DNA of 64,000 nucleotides from Desulfovirgula sp. (GCA_020725525.1 DYEX01000142.1:1-64000); one strand, 5' to 3'. Positions 1 to 8,913 are shown, numbered from the stretch's first letter. The notes: generated by a model from the letters alone, not told the origin. Program-made: numbers and translations.

Positions 1-923
1 ATGAACTTGATCCCCCCCGGGCTGCAGGAGGTTATCATCGGGAGCACCCCACCCTTGGTCAGGCGCTCGATGAACTCGTGGCCCTCCTCCATGATGGTCA
101 GGTCGGCCGTGAAGTCGGTATCGAAGACCCGGTCGAACCCGAGGCGCCGGATGCCGGCGACCATCTTCCCCGTGACGATGCTCCCAGGCGGCAGACCGTA
201 GGTCTCGCCGACGGCCACGCGCGTGGCCGGGGCGGTCTGGACGACGACGTGCTTGTCCGGGTCGCCCAGGGCGGCCCAGACGTCGGCGATGGAGTCCTTC
301 TCGTAGAGCGCGCCCGTCGGGCAGACCAGGATGCACTGGCCGCAATTGACGCAGATCGTGTCGGCCAGGGGCTCGCCGAAGGCCGGGCCCACCACCGTTT
401 CGAAGCCCCGGTTGATCGGTCCGATGGCCTTGACGCCCTGCACCTTCTCACAAACGCTCACACAGCGGCGGCACAGAACGCACTTATCCGGGTCTCGGAC
501 GATGGACCAGCTCGAGGTATCCGGTTCGTGATGGGTACGCTCTCCCAGGAAACGGTTCTCCCGGATACCCATCGACTCGGCCAGGGCCTGGAGCTCGCAG
601 TTGAGGTTGCGGACGCAGGTCGGGCAGTCGGTTTCGTGGTTGGAGAGGAGGAGTTCGACCGTCGTTTTCCTCGTCCTCCGAACGGCGGGCGTGTTCGTCA
701 GGACGGTCATCCCCTCGGTCACCGGTGTCACGCAGGCGGCCTGGAGAGCCTTGGCCCCCACGACCTCGACCACGCAGACCCGGCAGGCTCCGACCTCGTG
801 GATGCCCTCCAGGTAGCACAGTGTTGGTATGCGGATCCCGAGCCCCTCGGCGGCCTGGAGAATGGTCGTCCCGGCCTGGACTTCGGCTGGGACTCCATCG
901 ATGGTCAGCTTGACCAGAGCCAT
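1..923 (-). CDS. hydA: [FeFe]-hydrogenase catalytic subunit HydA, N-terminal part (3' end beyond window)
   Basis: This should be the catalytic subunit of a multimeric cytoplasmic [FeFe] hydrogenase, oxidising or evolving H2. About 307 codons are visible, from an ATG at 923 to the window edge. The N-terminus is a [2Fe-2S] ferredoxin fold (CYLEG, GACRVCVVEV). It is followed by the His-ligated cluster motif (HETDCPTC with a further Cys) and two [4Fe-4S] motifs (CVLCRRCVSVC, CVNCGQCILVCP). The H-cluster domain then begins, and its first motif, ITSCSPGG, lies at the very edge. Related HydA proteins usually have Trp where the last Gly stands, in a run of seven G; this could be a base error or a real change. 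The gene is last in a minus-strand operon, 39 bases after the NuoF-like gene, as in HydABC bifurcating hydrogenases. The family is certain; the bifurcating role is inferred from the neighbours. Confidence 0.9.
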   Translation of the reverse strand, partial: MALVKLTIDGVPAEVQAGTTILQAAEGLGIRIPTLCYLEGIHEVGACRVCVVEVVGAKALQAACVTPVTEGMTVLTNTPAVRRTRKTTVELLLSNHETDCPTCVRNLNCELQALAESMGIRENRFLGERTHHEPDTSSWSIVRDPDKCVLCRRCVSVCEKVQGVKAIGPINRGFETVVGPAFGEPLADTICVNCGQCILVCPTGALYEKDSIADVWAALGDPDKHVVVQTAPATRVAVGETYGLPPGSIVTGKMVAGIRRLGFDRVFDTDFTADLTIMEEGHEFIERLTKGGVLPMITSCSPGGIKF

Positions 924-962
924 GTGTTCACTCTCCGTTCGCTAAGCTAGCCCTCGCGGGGC

Positions 963-3900
963 TCACTCCTTGACGTCACAGCGAAGGCAGCGGGCCGCCT
1001 CCGCCAGGGCCATGCCGGCCGTGTACCCGAGCTCGACCTCGGTGAAATCGGAGATTCTCTGCTCGACCGGGACACACGGAACGGGCTGCCGCGGGGTCTC
1101 CTCTTCGACGAGGTCGGCGGTCAGCTCCCTAACGACATCCTCCCGGTGGAACAGAACTCCGTCACCGCCCAGGTACTTATCGATGGCCTGCGCGGCTTTC
1201 TTCCCGGCCGCGATGGCCTCAATGACGGTGTCCGGACCGGTGACGCAGTCGCCGCCCGCGAAGACCCCGTCCATGCTCGTGGCCAGGGTCGCCCCGTCGA
1301 CGGTAATGGTCCCCCGGTTGTCGGTCGCGACGCCGGTCTTGCCTGCCAGCCCGTCCTGGTCCACCACCTGGCCGATGGCGGCGATGACGACGTCGGCGTC
1401 GAGGATGAAGTCCGAGCCGGCCTTGGGCAGCGGCCGGCGCCGCCCGGAGCGGTCGAACTCGCCGAGGACGGCCTCGAGGCACTCCAGCCCCCCGACCTTC
1501 CCTCCCCGAACGATGACCCGCTTGGGGATGACGAGAGTGCGGATGTCGATGCCCTCCCGCTCGGCCTCTTCAATCTCCTCGCGGAGAGCCGGCATCTCCG
1601 TCCGGGTCCGCCGGTAGACGATGGAGACCTTCTTCGCCCCGAGTCGCAGGCTGGACCGCGCAGCGTCGATAGCCGCGTTGCCGCCGCCGACCACGAGAAC
1701 GGTGCGGCCCCTGAGGTTCGGCCCTTCGCCCAGGTTGACGGCTCGCAGGAAGGTAACCGCGTCGAAGATACCGTCGGCGTCCTCGCCGGGGATTCCGAGC
1801 TTCTGGCCGAGGTGAGCCCCGACCGCGAGGAAGACCGCGTCGTGCCTCCCCCTGAGTTCGGCCAGGGTGACGTCCCGACCGACCCTGGTGTTGGTCTTGA
1901 AGGTGATGCCGAGGTCCTCGAGGTACTTTATCTCCTGCTTCAGAGCCTTCTTCGGCAGGCGGTAGTCGGGTATCCCGACCGCCAGCATGCCGCCGATGAC
2001 CGGCAGGGCCTCGAAGACCGTGACCTGATAGCCCAAGCGCGCCAGGTAGTTGGCGCAGGTCAGACCGGCCGGACCGGACCCGACGACGGCCACCTTCTCG
2101 GCCCGCGTGTCGGCCTTCGGCGGAAGGGCGAAGGTCCCGCTCCCGTTCATGGGGTAGTCGGCGACGAAGCGCTTGAGGGCCCGGATGGCGACGGGCGAAT
2201 CGAGCTGGGCCCGGCGGCACTTGGACTCGCAGGGGTGGGTGCAGACCCGGCCGCAGACGAGGGGCAGGGGGTTATCCATCCGAATCACGGCGTGCGCCTC
2301 GGCGAACCGGCTCTGACGGGTGAGGTCGACGTAGAGCGGTACGTCGACGCCCACCGGGCACGAGTTCTGGCACGGCGCGAGGAAGAGCGAGGCGCAGACC
2401 GACGCCGGGCACCTCTTCTCCCGGATGTGGGCGTCGTACTCGTCGCGGAAGTAGCGGATGGTCGACAGCACCGGGTTCGGAGCCGTCTGGCCGAGACCGC
2501 AGAGCGCGGAGGCCTTGATCTGCTCGCCGAGCTCCATGAGGAGTTCGACATCGCCCTCCCGCCCCTGGCCGTGCGTGATGCGGTTGAGAATCTCAAGCAT
2601 CCGCTTGGTCCCTATCCGGCACGGCGCGCACTTCCCGCAGGATTCCTCCTGGACGAACTCCAGGAAGAACTTGGCAAGGTCCACCATGCAGGTGTCCTCG
2701 TCCATGATGATGAGCCCGCCCGACCCGACGATGGTTCCCAGGGCGGCCAGAGACTCGTAGTCGACCGGCGTGTTCAGGTACTCCCGCGGGATGCAGCCAC
2801 CGGAGGGTCCGCCCGTCTGGGCGGCTTTGAAGGGCTTATCGTCCGGGATGCCGCCCCCGAGGTCGTAGACGATCTCGCCGAGGGTCATACCCATGGGGAC
2901 CTCGACGAGACCCGTGTTCCGGATCTTCCCGGCCAGGGCGAAGACCTTCGTCCCCTTCGACTTCTCGGTCCCCATCGACGCGAACCAGTCGCCGCCGCGC
3001 AGGATTATCGGCGGGATGTTGGCCCAGGTCTCGACGTTGTTGATGTTGGTCGGCTTACCCCAGAGGCCCGACTGCGCCGGGAACGGCGGACGCGGGCGCG
3101 GTTCGCCGCGGCGGCCCTCGATGGAGGCCATCAGGGCTGTCTCCTCGCCGCAGACGAAGGCGCCGGCTCCGACGCGTATCTCAAGGTCGAAGTCGAACCC
3201 GAGCCCGAGGATGTTCTTCCCGAGAAACCCGAACTCGCGGGCCTGCCCGAGGGCGTGGGCCAGGCGCTCGACGGCGAGCGGGTACTCGGCTCGCACGTAG
3301 ACGTAGCCCTGGTTGGCGCCGATGGCGTAGCCGCAGATGGCCATGCCTTCAATAACCGTGTGGGGGTCGCCTTCGAGGATGCTCCGGTCCATGAAGGCCC
3401 CTGGGTCACCCTCATCGGCGTTGCAGACGACGTACTTGGGATTGCCGGGAGCCTTGGCGGCGAACTCCCACTTAAGGCCGGTGGGGAAGCCGGCGCCGCC
3501 CCGACCGCGGAGACCTGACTTCTTGACCTCGGCGATGACCTCTTCCGGCGTCATCTTGCTCAGGACCTTGCCCAGCGCGGCGTAGCCGTCGCGGGCGATG
3601 TATTCCTCGATGACCAGCGGGTCGATGAGACCCGTGTTCCGCAGGGCAACGCGCGTCTGCCGGTTGAAGAAAGTGATGTCGTCGTACTTCGGCAGGGTCC
3701 GCTCCTCGCCGGGCAGGCTGTAAAGGAGTCTCTGGACGACCCGGCCCTTGAGGAGGTGCTCCTCAGCGATAACCGGCGCGTCTTCGGGTTTCACCTTGCG
3801 GTAGAAGACGCCCTCGGGGTAGACCACGATGGCCGGCCCGAGGTCGCACGGCCCCATGCATCCGGTCTCGACGATGCGGATTTCGTCTTCGATGCCGAGC

Positions 3901-4001
3901 TTCTTGACCGCGCTCACCAGAGCTTCCTCAACGGCTTTACACCCTGAGGACACGCAGCCCGCACCGGCGCAGACCAGAACGTGGGCCCTCTGCAAGGCCA
4001 T
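963..4001 (-). CDS. hydB: HydB/NuoF-type flavoprotein fused to a GltD-like NAD(P)H oxidoreductase
   Basis: A 1012-residue fusion, far longer than a usual NuoF/HydB (about 420-620). Residues 1-90 form a thioredoxin-like [2Fe-2S] domain (cysteines in [12 protein letters not shown] and ETGCMGPCD). The NuoF core follows with the FMN/NADH motif [26 protein letters not shown], an SLBB stretch and the [4Fe-4S] motif SCGKCAPCR. Instead of the short HydB ferredoxin tail, the last 480 or so residues resemble glutamate synthase small subunit/NfnB. They carry Cys clusters ([25 protein letters not shown]), an FAD Rossmann motif ([19 protein letters not shown]), an NAD(P) motif ([19 protein letters not shown]) and a C-terminal FAD motif ([11 protein letters not shown]). 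A GGGAGGGG ribosome site precedes the ATG. The protein probably passes electrons between NAD(P)H, ferredoxin and HydA. The second nucleotide site may allow NADPH use, which is inference. Confidence 0.9.
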   Translation of the reverse strand: MALQRAHVLVCAGAGCVSSGCKAVEEALVSAVKKLGIEDEIRIVETGCMGPCDLGPAIVVYPEGVFYRKVKPEDAPVIAEEHLLKGRVVQRLLYSLPGEERTLPKYDDITFFNRQTRVALRNTGLIDPLVIEEYIARDGYAALGKVLSKMTPEEVIAEVKKSGLRGRGGAGFPTGLKWEFAAKAPGNPKYVVCNADEGDPGAFMDRSILEGDPHTVIEGMAICGYAIGANQGYVYVRAEYPLAVERLAHALGQAREFGFLGKNILGLGFDFDLEIRVGAGAFVCGEETALMASIEGRRGEPRPRPPFPAQSGLWGKPTNINNVETWANIPPIILRGGDWFASMGTEKSKGTKVFALAGKIRNTGLVEVPMGMTLGEIVYDLGGGIPDDKPFKAAQTGGPSGGCIPREYLNTPVDYESLAALGTIVGSGGLIIMDEDTCMVDLAKFFLEFVQEESCGKCAPCRIGTKRMLEILNRITHGQGREGDVELLMELGEQIKASALCGLGQTAPNPVLSTIRYFRDEYDAHIREKRCPASVCASLFLAPCQNSCPVGVDVPLYVDLTRQSRFAEAHAVIRMDNPLPLVCGRVCTHPCESKCRRAQLDSPVAIRALKRFVADYPMNGSGTFALPPKADTRAEKVAVVGSGPAGLTCANYLARLGYQVTVFEALPVIGGMLAVGIPDYRLPKKALKQEIKYLEDLGITFKTNTRVGRDVTLAELRGRHDAVFLAVGAHLGQKLGIPGEDADGIFDAVTFLRAVNLGEGPNLRGRTVLVVGGGNAAIDAARSSLRLGAKKVSIVYRRTRTEMPALREEIEEAEREGIDIRTLVIPKRVIVRGGKVGGLECLEAVLGEFDRSGRRRPLPKAGSDFILDADVVIAAIGQVVDQDGLAGKTGVATDNRGTITVDGATLATSMDGVFAGGDCVTGPDTVIEAIAAGKKAAQAIDKYLGGDGVLFHREDVVRELTADLVEEETPRQPVPCVPVEQRISDFTEVELGYTAGMALAEAARCLRCDVKE

Positions 4002-4034
4002 GCTCTCCCCTCCCTGTCTAGGTGGTCGACCGGC

Positions 4035-4403
4035 TCAGGACTGGGTCCCGACGACCCACTCCCCGACTATCTGACCGTTCACAACGTGCTGCGTGACGAT
4101 GCGGCGGGCTCTCTCGGCGTCGACCCGGCCGTAGGAGACCCTGGGCTGACCCGGCCGCAAGACGTCGACCAGAGGTTCCTTGTCGCAAAGACCGATACAG
4201 CCCGTCTGGGTCACGGTTACCTCGGTCAGGTTCCTCTTCCCGAGCTCATCGAGAATAGCGGCCATGACCTCGCGGGCCCCGGCGGCGATGCCGCAGGTGC
4301 CCATGCCGACGATTATCTTGGTCTCTTTTTCGCCCGCGCGCAAGTTCAGGGCCTCCTTGGCCTTGTCCCTGATCTTGGCCAGTTCATCGAGTGACTTGAC
4401 CAT
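4035..4403 (-). CDS. Thioredoxin-like [2Fe-2S] ferredoxin of hydrogenase operon
   Basis: A 122-residue thioredoxin-like [2Fe-2S] ferredoxin, related to the C-terminal half of NuoE. The cluster cysteines are visible in VGMGTCGIAAGA and TQTGCIGLCDKEP. An open frame extends ten codons further upstream, but GGGAGG lies a few bases before the ATG at 4403 and the family normally begins near MVKSLDEL, so I chose that start. It sits between the ATPase gene and the hydB fusion in the hydrogenase operon. Such proteins accompany HydABC complexes and probably carry electrons for them. It duplicates a fold already present at the HydB N-terminus, so the complex may have three copies of this module: here, in HydB and in the NuoE-like subunit. 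Confidence 0.85.
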   Translation of the reverse strand: MVKSLDELAKIRDKAKEALNLRAGEKETKIIVGMGTCGIAAGAREVMAAILDELGKRNLTEVTVTQTGCIGLCDKEPLVDVLRPGQPRVSYGRVDAERARRIVTQHVVNGQIVGEWVVGTQS

Positions 4404-4445
4404 GCTCTCCCTCCCGGATACGCATTGTAACAACTAAGCACGAAC

Positions 4446-5018
4446 TCAGGACAACTGACTCCCGTCCTCGCCGCAGGCAGCCAGCAGGCCTTCGCTGACA
4501 AGGCCGTGGACGGACCGGAAGACGAGCGGACCACCTGGAGCGCCCCCGTCCATGTCGTCCAGGGCCTGCCGGACGTCCGACGCGGTGAGGACGAACTCCC
4601 GCCCGTCGCACCGGTGCCTGTACTCGACCTCAAGCCCCGGGTTGGCCGCCAGGAGACAGGCCAGGGTCGAGGCCATGTCCCCGAGGGGCGGGCGGTCGAT
4701 ATGGGTGAGTCCGAACGTAGCCGTGACTCTCGTCCCCCGTCCCTCGACCGAATCGATGACGAGACTCCCGCCGCTCTGCCGGGCACTTTCGGCGAGGAGG
4801 GGGAGACCCAGGCCTACCCTCCGGGTCGTCCGGGTCGTGACGAAGGGGTCGACCGCCCTGTCGGCGAGGTGGGGCGGCATGCCGCGCCCGTCGTCGGCGA
4901 CCTCGACCGTGAGTCTGCCGGCTGCTGAGTCCCGGGTCACCGAGACCTCGACCCTCGTCGCCCCGGCCGCTATCGAGTTCTGCACGAGGTCCATGATGTG
5001 CAGGGCGATCTCCTTCAC
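4446..5018 (-). CDS. GHKL-type ATP-binding protein of hydrogenase operon
   Basis: A 190-residue HATPase_c protein. The Bergerat-fold motifs are visible: the N-box (LVQNSIAAGA), the G1 box (VADDGRGMP) and the G2 box (GLGLPLLAESARQSGG). There is no His-phosphorylation domain, so it is not a complete sensor kinase. It is more like anti-sigma-factor or Ser/Thr kinase ATPases. The C-terminal 80 residues are not obviously a known domain. The start is a GTG at 5018 behind a GGAGG-rich site. Genes like this recur next to nuoE/hydC in clostridial hydrogenase operons; the substrate is unknown. A regulatory role, passing a signal from the sensory hydrogenase encoded upstream in the operon, is inference from position. 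Confidence 0.8.
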   Translation of the reverse strand: MKEIALHIMDLVQNSIAAGATRVEVSVTRDSAAGRLTVEVADDGRGMPPHLADRAVDPFVTTRTTRRVGLGLPLLAESARQSGGSLVIDSVEGRGTRVTATFGLTHIDRPPLGDMASTLACLLAANPGLEVEYRHRCDGREFVLTASDVRQALDDMDGGAPGGPLVFRSVHGLVSEGLLAACGEDGSQLS

Positions 5019-5125
5019 CCCTCCGCCTCCTTCCTCCGCGACGTACCGACCGCCTCCGGCGTCGGGCTCTCCCGGCCGCCCCGGCCGACCCGCTGCGGGC
5101 CGGCCGCGGACGCCGCGGTCGACTA

Positions 5126-5662
5126 TCAGCTCTTCGAGGAGCGGTAGCGCTTCACGACAGACGGCACCCGGTCCGGCTTCAGCCGGGCGTGCACGTCTTC
5201 ATCGATCATCACAACCGGCCCTAGCCCGCAGGCTCCCAGGCACCTGACGACGTCGAGGGAGAACTCGGCGTCGGCCGTGGTGTCGCCAGCCTTGATGCCG
5301 AGCTCGCTCTCGAAGCGCTCCAGAACACGCGGGGCCCCCCGGACGTAGCACGCGGTCCCCTTGCAGGCCGCGATGCGGTGGCGGCCCTTCGGCTTCATGG
5401 AAAAGAGCGCGTAGAAGCTGACGACGCCGTGGACGTCGGCCAGGGGAATCTCCATGCGCCTGGCCACCTGCTCCAGGACTTCCTCGGGCAGGTAGCCGAC
5501 GGCCTCCTGCACCTCGTGCAGGATAGTGATGAGTGAACTGGGTTCGGCGTTGTGCCTGGTCACGACCTGGTCGATCAACGTCACGACGGCCTCCGGGAGG
5601 GGTCCCCCGGGCACGATCGCAGGCTTTGAGCAGGCACAAGAAGCAGCGCTGGCCTCGGCCAT
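5126..5662 (-). CDS. hydC: NuoE/HydC-type [2Fe-2S] subunit
   Basis: A 178-residue member of the 24 kDa NADH dehydrogenase subunit family. Typical blocks are visible: an N-terminal helical part (LITILHEVQEAVGYLPEE), the middle motif HGVVSFYALFSMKPKGRH, and the [2Fe-2S] cysteines in CKGTACYVRGA and RCLGACGLGPVVMID. The length is normal for NuoE or HydC (about 150-180). In trimeric HydABC hydrogenases this subunit pairs with HydB and accepts electrons from the flavin. It lies 4 bases downstream of the PHP gene and is followed by the GHKL ATPase gene after a gap of about 107 bases. The ATG at 5662 has a GGAGGG site. HydC is the best name because the operon has HydA and no membrane subunits of complex I. 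Confidence 0.9.
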   Translation of the reverse strand: MAEASAASCACSKPAIVPGGPLPEAVVTLIDQVVTRHNAEPSSLITILHEVQEAVGYLPEEVLEQVARRMEIPLADVHGVVSFYALFSMKPKGRHRIAACKGTACYVRGAPRVLERFESELGIKAGDTTADAEFSLDVVRCLGACGLGPVVMIDEDVHARLKPDRVPSVVKRYRSSKS

Positions 5663-5666
5663 ACCT

Positions 5667-6458
5667 TCACATCCCTCCGCTCTCTGAAAGTAGACTGACC
5701 CGCCGGCCCCCGCGCCCGGCTATCGCCTTTCGGAACTCGCTGAGAGTCGGAGCCGCGAGACGGAGAACCGTCCCGGCCCGGCCCAGCTCGGCGAGCCGGT
5801 GCGCGTCGGACGACGCCACAAGGGTCCTCCCCCGGAGCTGGGGGAGTTTCCTCACCACCTCCGCCGGAGACGTAATCGACGATATCTCCAGAACAGCGAA
5901 CTCCTCGGGCGGCGGCAGGAACCCCAGGTTGGCCAGGTAGCTGTAGGCCGGTCGGTCGATGTGCGCCGGATAGCACACGAACCCCCGCCGCTCCGCCTCC
6001 CGCCGGATGTCACTGACCGAGAGGTCGACGGACGTCAGGAGCAGTCTCGGACACGCTCCCACGATAGCCCCTGTCCCGTCGAACAGCAGCTGCTCGCCGA
6101 AGAGTTCGGGACGGTTGGGCCGGTCGGGCAGCCGGGCGTAGACGTGCTCCTGCCAGTCCTCGAGAGCCGCCAGGTTGTCAAAAAGCGTCACCAGGTGGAC
6201 CTCTTCCCTGGTCTGAACCTCCATCCCCGGCCACACCGTCACCCCGGTGCCGGCGGCGAACTCGGTTACCGCCCTCACGTTCTCCCCGGAGTTGTGGTCG
6301 GTGACAGCGATGATGTCGACCTCGTTCTCCAGGCATAGACCGACGATGTTCAGCGGCGTCATCTCCGCCTCGGCGCACGGAGACAGCGCCGTGTGGACGT
6401 GAAGGTCCGCCGTGAAGCGAAACAGGGAACCCTCGCCCGGCGCCACCGAAGGGTCCAC
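5667..6458 (-). CDS. PHP-domain phosphoesterase-like protein of hydrogenase operon
   Basis: A 263-residue PHP-superfamily protein. The metal-binding motifs are all visible: DLHVHTALSPCA, VTDHNSGENV, a middle PGMEVQTREEVHL with Glu and His, YPAHIDRPAYS, and SSDAHRL near the end. The superfamily hydrolyses phosphoesters using two or three metal ions, but the substrate here cannot be read from sequence. The next two genes upstream encode the DRTGG protein and the sensory hydrogenase-like protein, a set that recurs in clostridial [FeFe]-hydrogenase operons. A role in signalling or in processing a nucleotide or phosphoprotein is only an inference from that association. The gene abuts its neighbours with gaps of 4 bases on each side, indicating translational coupling. 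Confidence 0.85.
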   Translation of the reverse strand: MDPSVAPGEGSLFRFTADLHVHTALSPCAEAEMTPLNIVGLCLENEVDIIAVTDHNSGENVRAVTEFAAGTGVTVWPGMEVQTREEVHLVTLFDNLAALEDWQEHVYARLPDRPNRPELFGEQLLFDGTGAIVGACPRLLLTSVDLSVSDIRREAERRGFVCYPAHIDRPAYSYLANLGFLPPPEEFAVLEISSITSPAEVVRKLPQLRGRTLVASSDAHRLAELGRAGTVLRLAAPTLSEFRKAIAGRGGRRVSLLSESGGM

Positions 6459-6462
6459 CGTG

Positions 6463-6792
6463 TCACAACATGGCGTAGAGCTTGCCGCAGACCTCGAAGG
6501 CGCTGAGGGGCGTCCGCAGGATAGGCACGCCTTCCCGCTCGGCCCTCTCGAGGGTGGCCGGCTCCGGTTCCACGCTGCCGGAGATGATCACGCCCGCGAC
6601 TTCGGTCAGGACGGCCACGGCGACGATGTTCTGGTGGCCCTGGATGGTCACCCAGAGGTCCTTGGGCTTGGCCCGGGCCATAACATCGCTCAGGAGGTCG
6701 CCGCAGTAGCCGCCGGCCACCTCGCGGGAGAGGCCGGCCTTCCCGGCGACAACCTCAAGACCGAGGCGCTCCACAATGTCCTTCACTTTCAC
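6463..6792 (-). CDS. DRTGG-domain protein
   Basis: A 109-residue stand-alone DRTGG domain, recognisable from the N-terminal MKVKDIVERLGLEVVAG, the central GGYCGDLLSDVMARAKP and the later ISGSVEPEPATLERAEREG. DRTGG domains occur beside CBS domains and in phosphotransacetylases and are thought to bind small ligands, though the ligand is not known. The protein is soluble with no signal peptide. The gene lies between the sensory hydrogenase gene and the PHP gene, with gaps of 6 and 4 bases. The start appears to be GTG. The domain call is confident; function is unknown. Confidence 0.8.
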   Translation of the reverse strand: MKVKDIVERLGLEVVAGKAGLSREVAGGYCGDLLSDVMARAKPKDLWVTIQGHQNIVAVAVLTEVAGVIISGSVEPEPATLERAEREGVPILRTPLSAFEVCGKLYAML

Positions 6793-6798
6793 GACTCA

Positions 6799-8163
6799 TC
6801 ACGCTCCTTCCGCCTCCGTGGCAGCGTTGGCGGATTGTCTGGGATTGGGCTGCTCCATCGAAGGCGGAACCTTCTCGGCCAGCTCCTTCATCTCCGCAGC
6901 CAGGTCCCGAACGCGTTCACGCAGTTTGAACACGCAGTCGGTCTCCAGGGCCAGACCCCGGACGATGTCCTCGGCCAGAGCCCGGCACGTGGGAGACCCG
7001 CAGGAGCCGCAGTCAAGGTTCGGGAGGTCGTTCACCGTCTTCTCCAGGAGCTCCACCTTGAGCATGGCCACGGCCACGTCATCGTCGAGCTGCATCACCG
7101 GACGTGGCGGGATGCGGTTCTCCATGAAGAAGACTCCCGAATCGTAGTACCGGTCGAGCTCTCCGGGCTCGAGCGGTACCGGCCGGTCGCCGACCATGTC
7201 GGCCATGGCCTTGATATTGGCCCGGGCCACGAAGGGGTTCTCGGGGACGAGCGGGCCGCCGATGCACCCGCCCACACAGGCCTGGGCCTCGAGGAAGTCG
7301 ACGTCTGCGAGACGGCCTTTCTCTATCTCCCCGAGGACCACAATGACGTGGTGGATGCCGTCCACGGCGAGAAGCTCCCCTGTCCCGACCTCGGCGTTCT
7401 CGCCGCCGGCCCGACCCCACCGGATGCCGCTGGCCGCGGCGACCTGCAGGTCCGGTCCTTCATAGGGGTCCCTCAGATGCTTCACGGCCAGGCCGTAGAT
7501 CTCGGACATCGAGAGCACCCCGTCAACGGCCGATGTCGAACGACCGACCGGCTGCTTCGCCGCGGTCACCTTCGCCGCGCAGGGCGAGATGAAGAACGCC
7601 CCTATCCGCCCGGCGGGAAGGCCGGTCTTCCGGCTCGCCGCCTCCTTGGCAAACCGCGCGGCTATCTCCATCGGCGACTCGATAGGGACGATGTGGTCGA
7701 GCAGAGACGGGAAGCGGACCTGGATAAGCCTGACAACAGCCGGACAGGCCGAGGAGATCAGCGGCTTCTTGTACTCCCCGCGCCTGATATAGGTTCGGAC
7801 AGCGTAGGCCACGGCGCTCGCCGCGGAGGCCACCTCGTGGACATCGTCGAAGCCTACCGCGAGGAGAGCCCGGAGCACCGCCTCGGGGGTCGAGGTCCGG
7901 CGGAACTGCCCGTAGAACGAGGGCGCGGGGAGGGCGACGGTGTAGTCGAACTCGGAAAGACGGTCGAGTTTGTCGGTAAGGGCGCTCTTGGCGTGGTTGG
8001 GGCAGGCCCGGATGCACTCGCCACAGTCGACGCAGCGCTCTTCGAAGATAACGGCCTTGCCTTCCCTGACCCGGATGGCCTCGGTCGGGCACCTCTTGAT
8101 GCAGTTGGTGCAGCCCTTGCACTTGTCCCGGTCGAGAGTCACCGAGTGGAAGTACCGGCCCAT
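6799..8163 (-). CDS. Sensory-type [FeFe]-hydrogenase-like protein with C-terminal Fe-S domain
   Basis: A 454-residue protein. Residues 1-60 hold two [4Fe-4S] motifs (CKGCTNCIKRCP, CVDCGECIRACP). An H-cluster-type domain follows: the first motif reads SSACPAVV, the second SPCAAKV and the third QACVGGCIGG, so the four Cys positions expected to hold the H-cluster are kept. The Cys normally just before the first ligand (TSCCP in catalytic enzymes), which relays protons, is Ala here. That is a feature of the sensory HydS type. The C-terminus carries a further Cys cluster (CGSCGSPTCRALAEDIV). An in-frame TTG lies at 8181, but AGGAG stands 8 bases before the ATG at 8163. The likely role is H2 or redox sensing coupled to the neighbouring ATPases, PHP and DRTGG proteins. 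That is inference from motif and context. Confidence 0.82.
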   Translation of the reverse strand: MGRYFHSVTLDRDKCKGCTNCIKRCPTEAIRVREGKAVIFEERCVDCGECIRACPNHAKSALTDKLDRLSEFDYTVALPAPSFYGQFRRTSTPEAVLRALLAVGFDDVHEVASAASAVAYAVRTYIRRGEYKKPLISSACPAVVRLIQVRFPSLLDHIVPIESPMEIAARFAKEAASRKTGLPAGRIGAFFISPCAAKVTAAKQPVGRSTSAVDGVLSMSEIYGLAVKHLRDPYEGPDLQVAAASGIRWGRAGGENAEVGTGELLAVDGIHHVIVVLGEIEKGRLADVDFLEAQACVGGCIGGPLVPENPFVARANIKAMADMVGDRPVPLEPGELDRYYDSGVFFMENRIPPRPVMQLDDDVAVAMLKVELLEKTVNDLPNLDCGSCGSPTCRALAEDIVRGLALETDCVFKLRERVRDLAAEMKELAEKVPPSMEQPNPRQSANAATEAEGA

Positions 8164-8197
8164 CCGGAGAGCTCCTCTCAAGAGCCGCTGGACAGCG

Positions 8198-8674
8198 TCA
8201 ACCGCCCCGGGTCTTGGCTCCCCCGGCCCGGGGTACGTTTATCACGGCCACCACGCGCGTTCCCTTACCGACCTCGGTCTCGATTTCCATGCTGTCGGAG
8301 TGCTTCTTTATATTGGGCAGTCCCATGCCGGCCCCGAAACCCATCTCCCGTATTTCCGCCGGGGCGGTCGAAAAGCCTTCCCGCATGGCCAGGGCCACGT
8401 CGGGTATGCCCGGCCCCTCGTCCTCGGCGACCATGACCACCCGGCCGGGGCTTATCTCGGCCCTCAGGGTCCCCCGGCGGGCGTGGATGACGATGTTCAT
8501 CTCCGCCTCATAGAAGACCACCGAAGCCCTCCGAACGACACTCCAGTCAAGTCCGATCTGCTCGAGGGTCCTCTTTATGCGACGCGACGGTTCGCCCGAC
8601 GCCTTGAAGTCCCGGCCCTCGACACTGAAGCTCATCGTGATTACGGGATTCTCAGATTCGGGCGTCCCGGGCAT
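8198..8674 (-). CDS. Anti-sigma-factor-type serine kinase/ATPase, first gene of hydrogenase operon
   Basis: A 158-residue HATPase_c protein of the RsbW/SpoIIAB kind. N-box-like residues are in VVFYEAEMNIVIHARRG, the G1 motif is VAEDEGPGIPD, and the lid/G2 motif is GAGMGLPNIKKHSD followed by GKGTRVVAVINV. There is no transmembrane segment and no His-acceptor domain. A GGAGGTG site lies a few bases before the ATG at 8674. It is the first gene after the promoter near 8800 and is followed after 34 bases by the sensory hydrogenase-like gene. This family usually phosphorylates or sequesters a partner. Here the partner may be the H-cluster sensor or a transcription factor, and neither can be shown from the sequence. 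Confidence 0.8.
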   Translation of the reverse strand: MPGTPESENPVITMSFSVEGRDFKASGEPSRRIKRTLEQIGLDWSVVRRASVVFYEAEMNIVIHARRGTLRAEISPGRVVMVAEDEGPGIPDVALAMREGFSTAPAEIREMGFGAGMGLPNIKKHSDSMEIETEVGKGTRVVAVINVPRAGGAKTRGG

Positions 8675-8797
8675 CGCCCACCTCCAGGGCGGGTCTGGGG
8701 CGTCTCACGCTTGTTGGCCTCGGCGGTCTTGGCTCGATGAGTCTCGGAGGGCCGCGATCTTGGCAAAAGTTACACTGTTCACAATCTCAGCGGACCA

Positions 8798-8826
8798 ATT
8801 ATAGCACGAGCGATACGGGCCGCGAA
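8798..8826 (-). promoter_or_regulatory. Candidate promoter of the hydrogenase operon
   Basis: On the minus strand a TATAAT -10 hexamer (8798-8803) carries an upstream TGC extension. It lies 17 bases from a poor -35 (TTCGCG, 8821-8826), in the otherwise gene-free 239-base gap between lysS and the first hydrogenase-operon gene. Just downstream, 8776-8784 reads TTGTGAACA on the minus strand. This resembles one half of a Rex (NADH/NAD sensor) site, but the second half is poor. Rex control would suit a hydrogenase operon; here it is only a suggestion. Confidence 0.55.
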
Positions 8827-8913
8827 TGGTTTTCAGAATAGAGAAACGAGCTCTAACCAGACTGCCGAGTACTCAGACAGGCCCGGGGGCGGACACTCCG
8901 GCGGCGCGGGCGG

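Noticed and set aside
1146-3518. A 790-codon plus-strand open frame
   Set aside because: It is the antisense shadow of the hydB fusion in GC-rich DNA. It lacks domains and a ribosome site, while the minus-strand protein has full family motifs.
6412-8436. A 674-codon plus-strand open frame
   Set aside because: Antisense to the DRTGG and sensory hydrogenase genes; no recognisable protein features.
8769-8784. Rex repressor site at the hydrogenase promoter
   Set aside because: Only one half matches the Rex pattern, so it is mentioned as a possibility under the promoter but not listed as a site.
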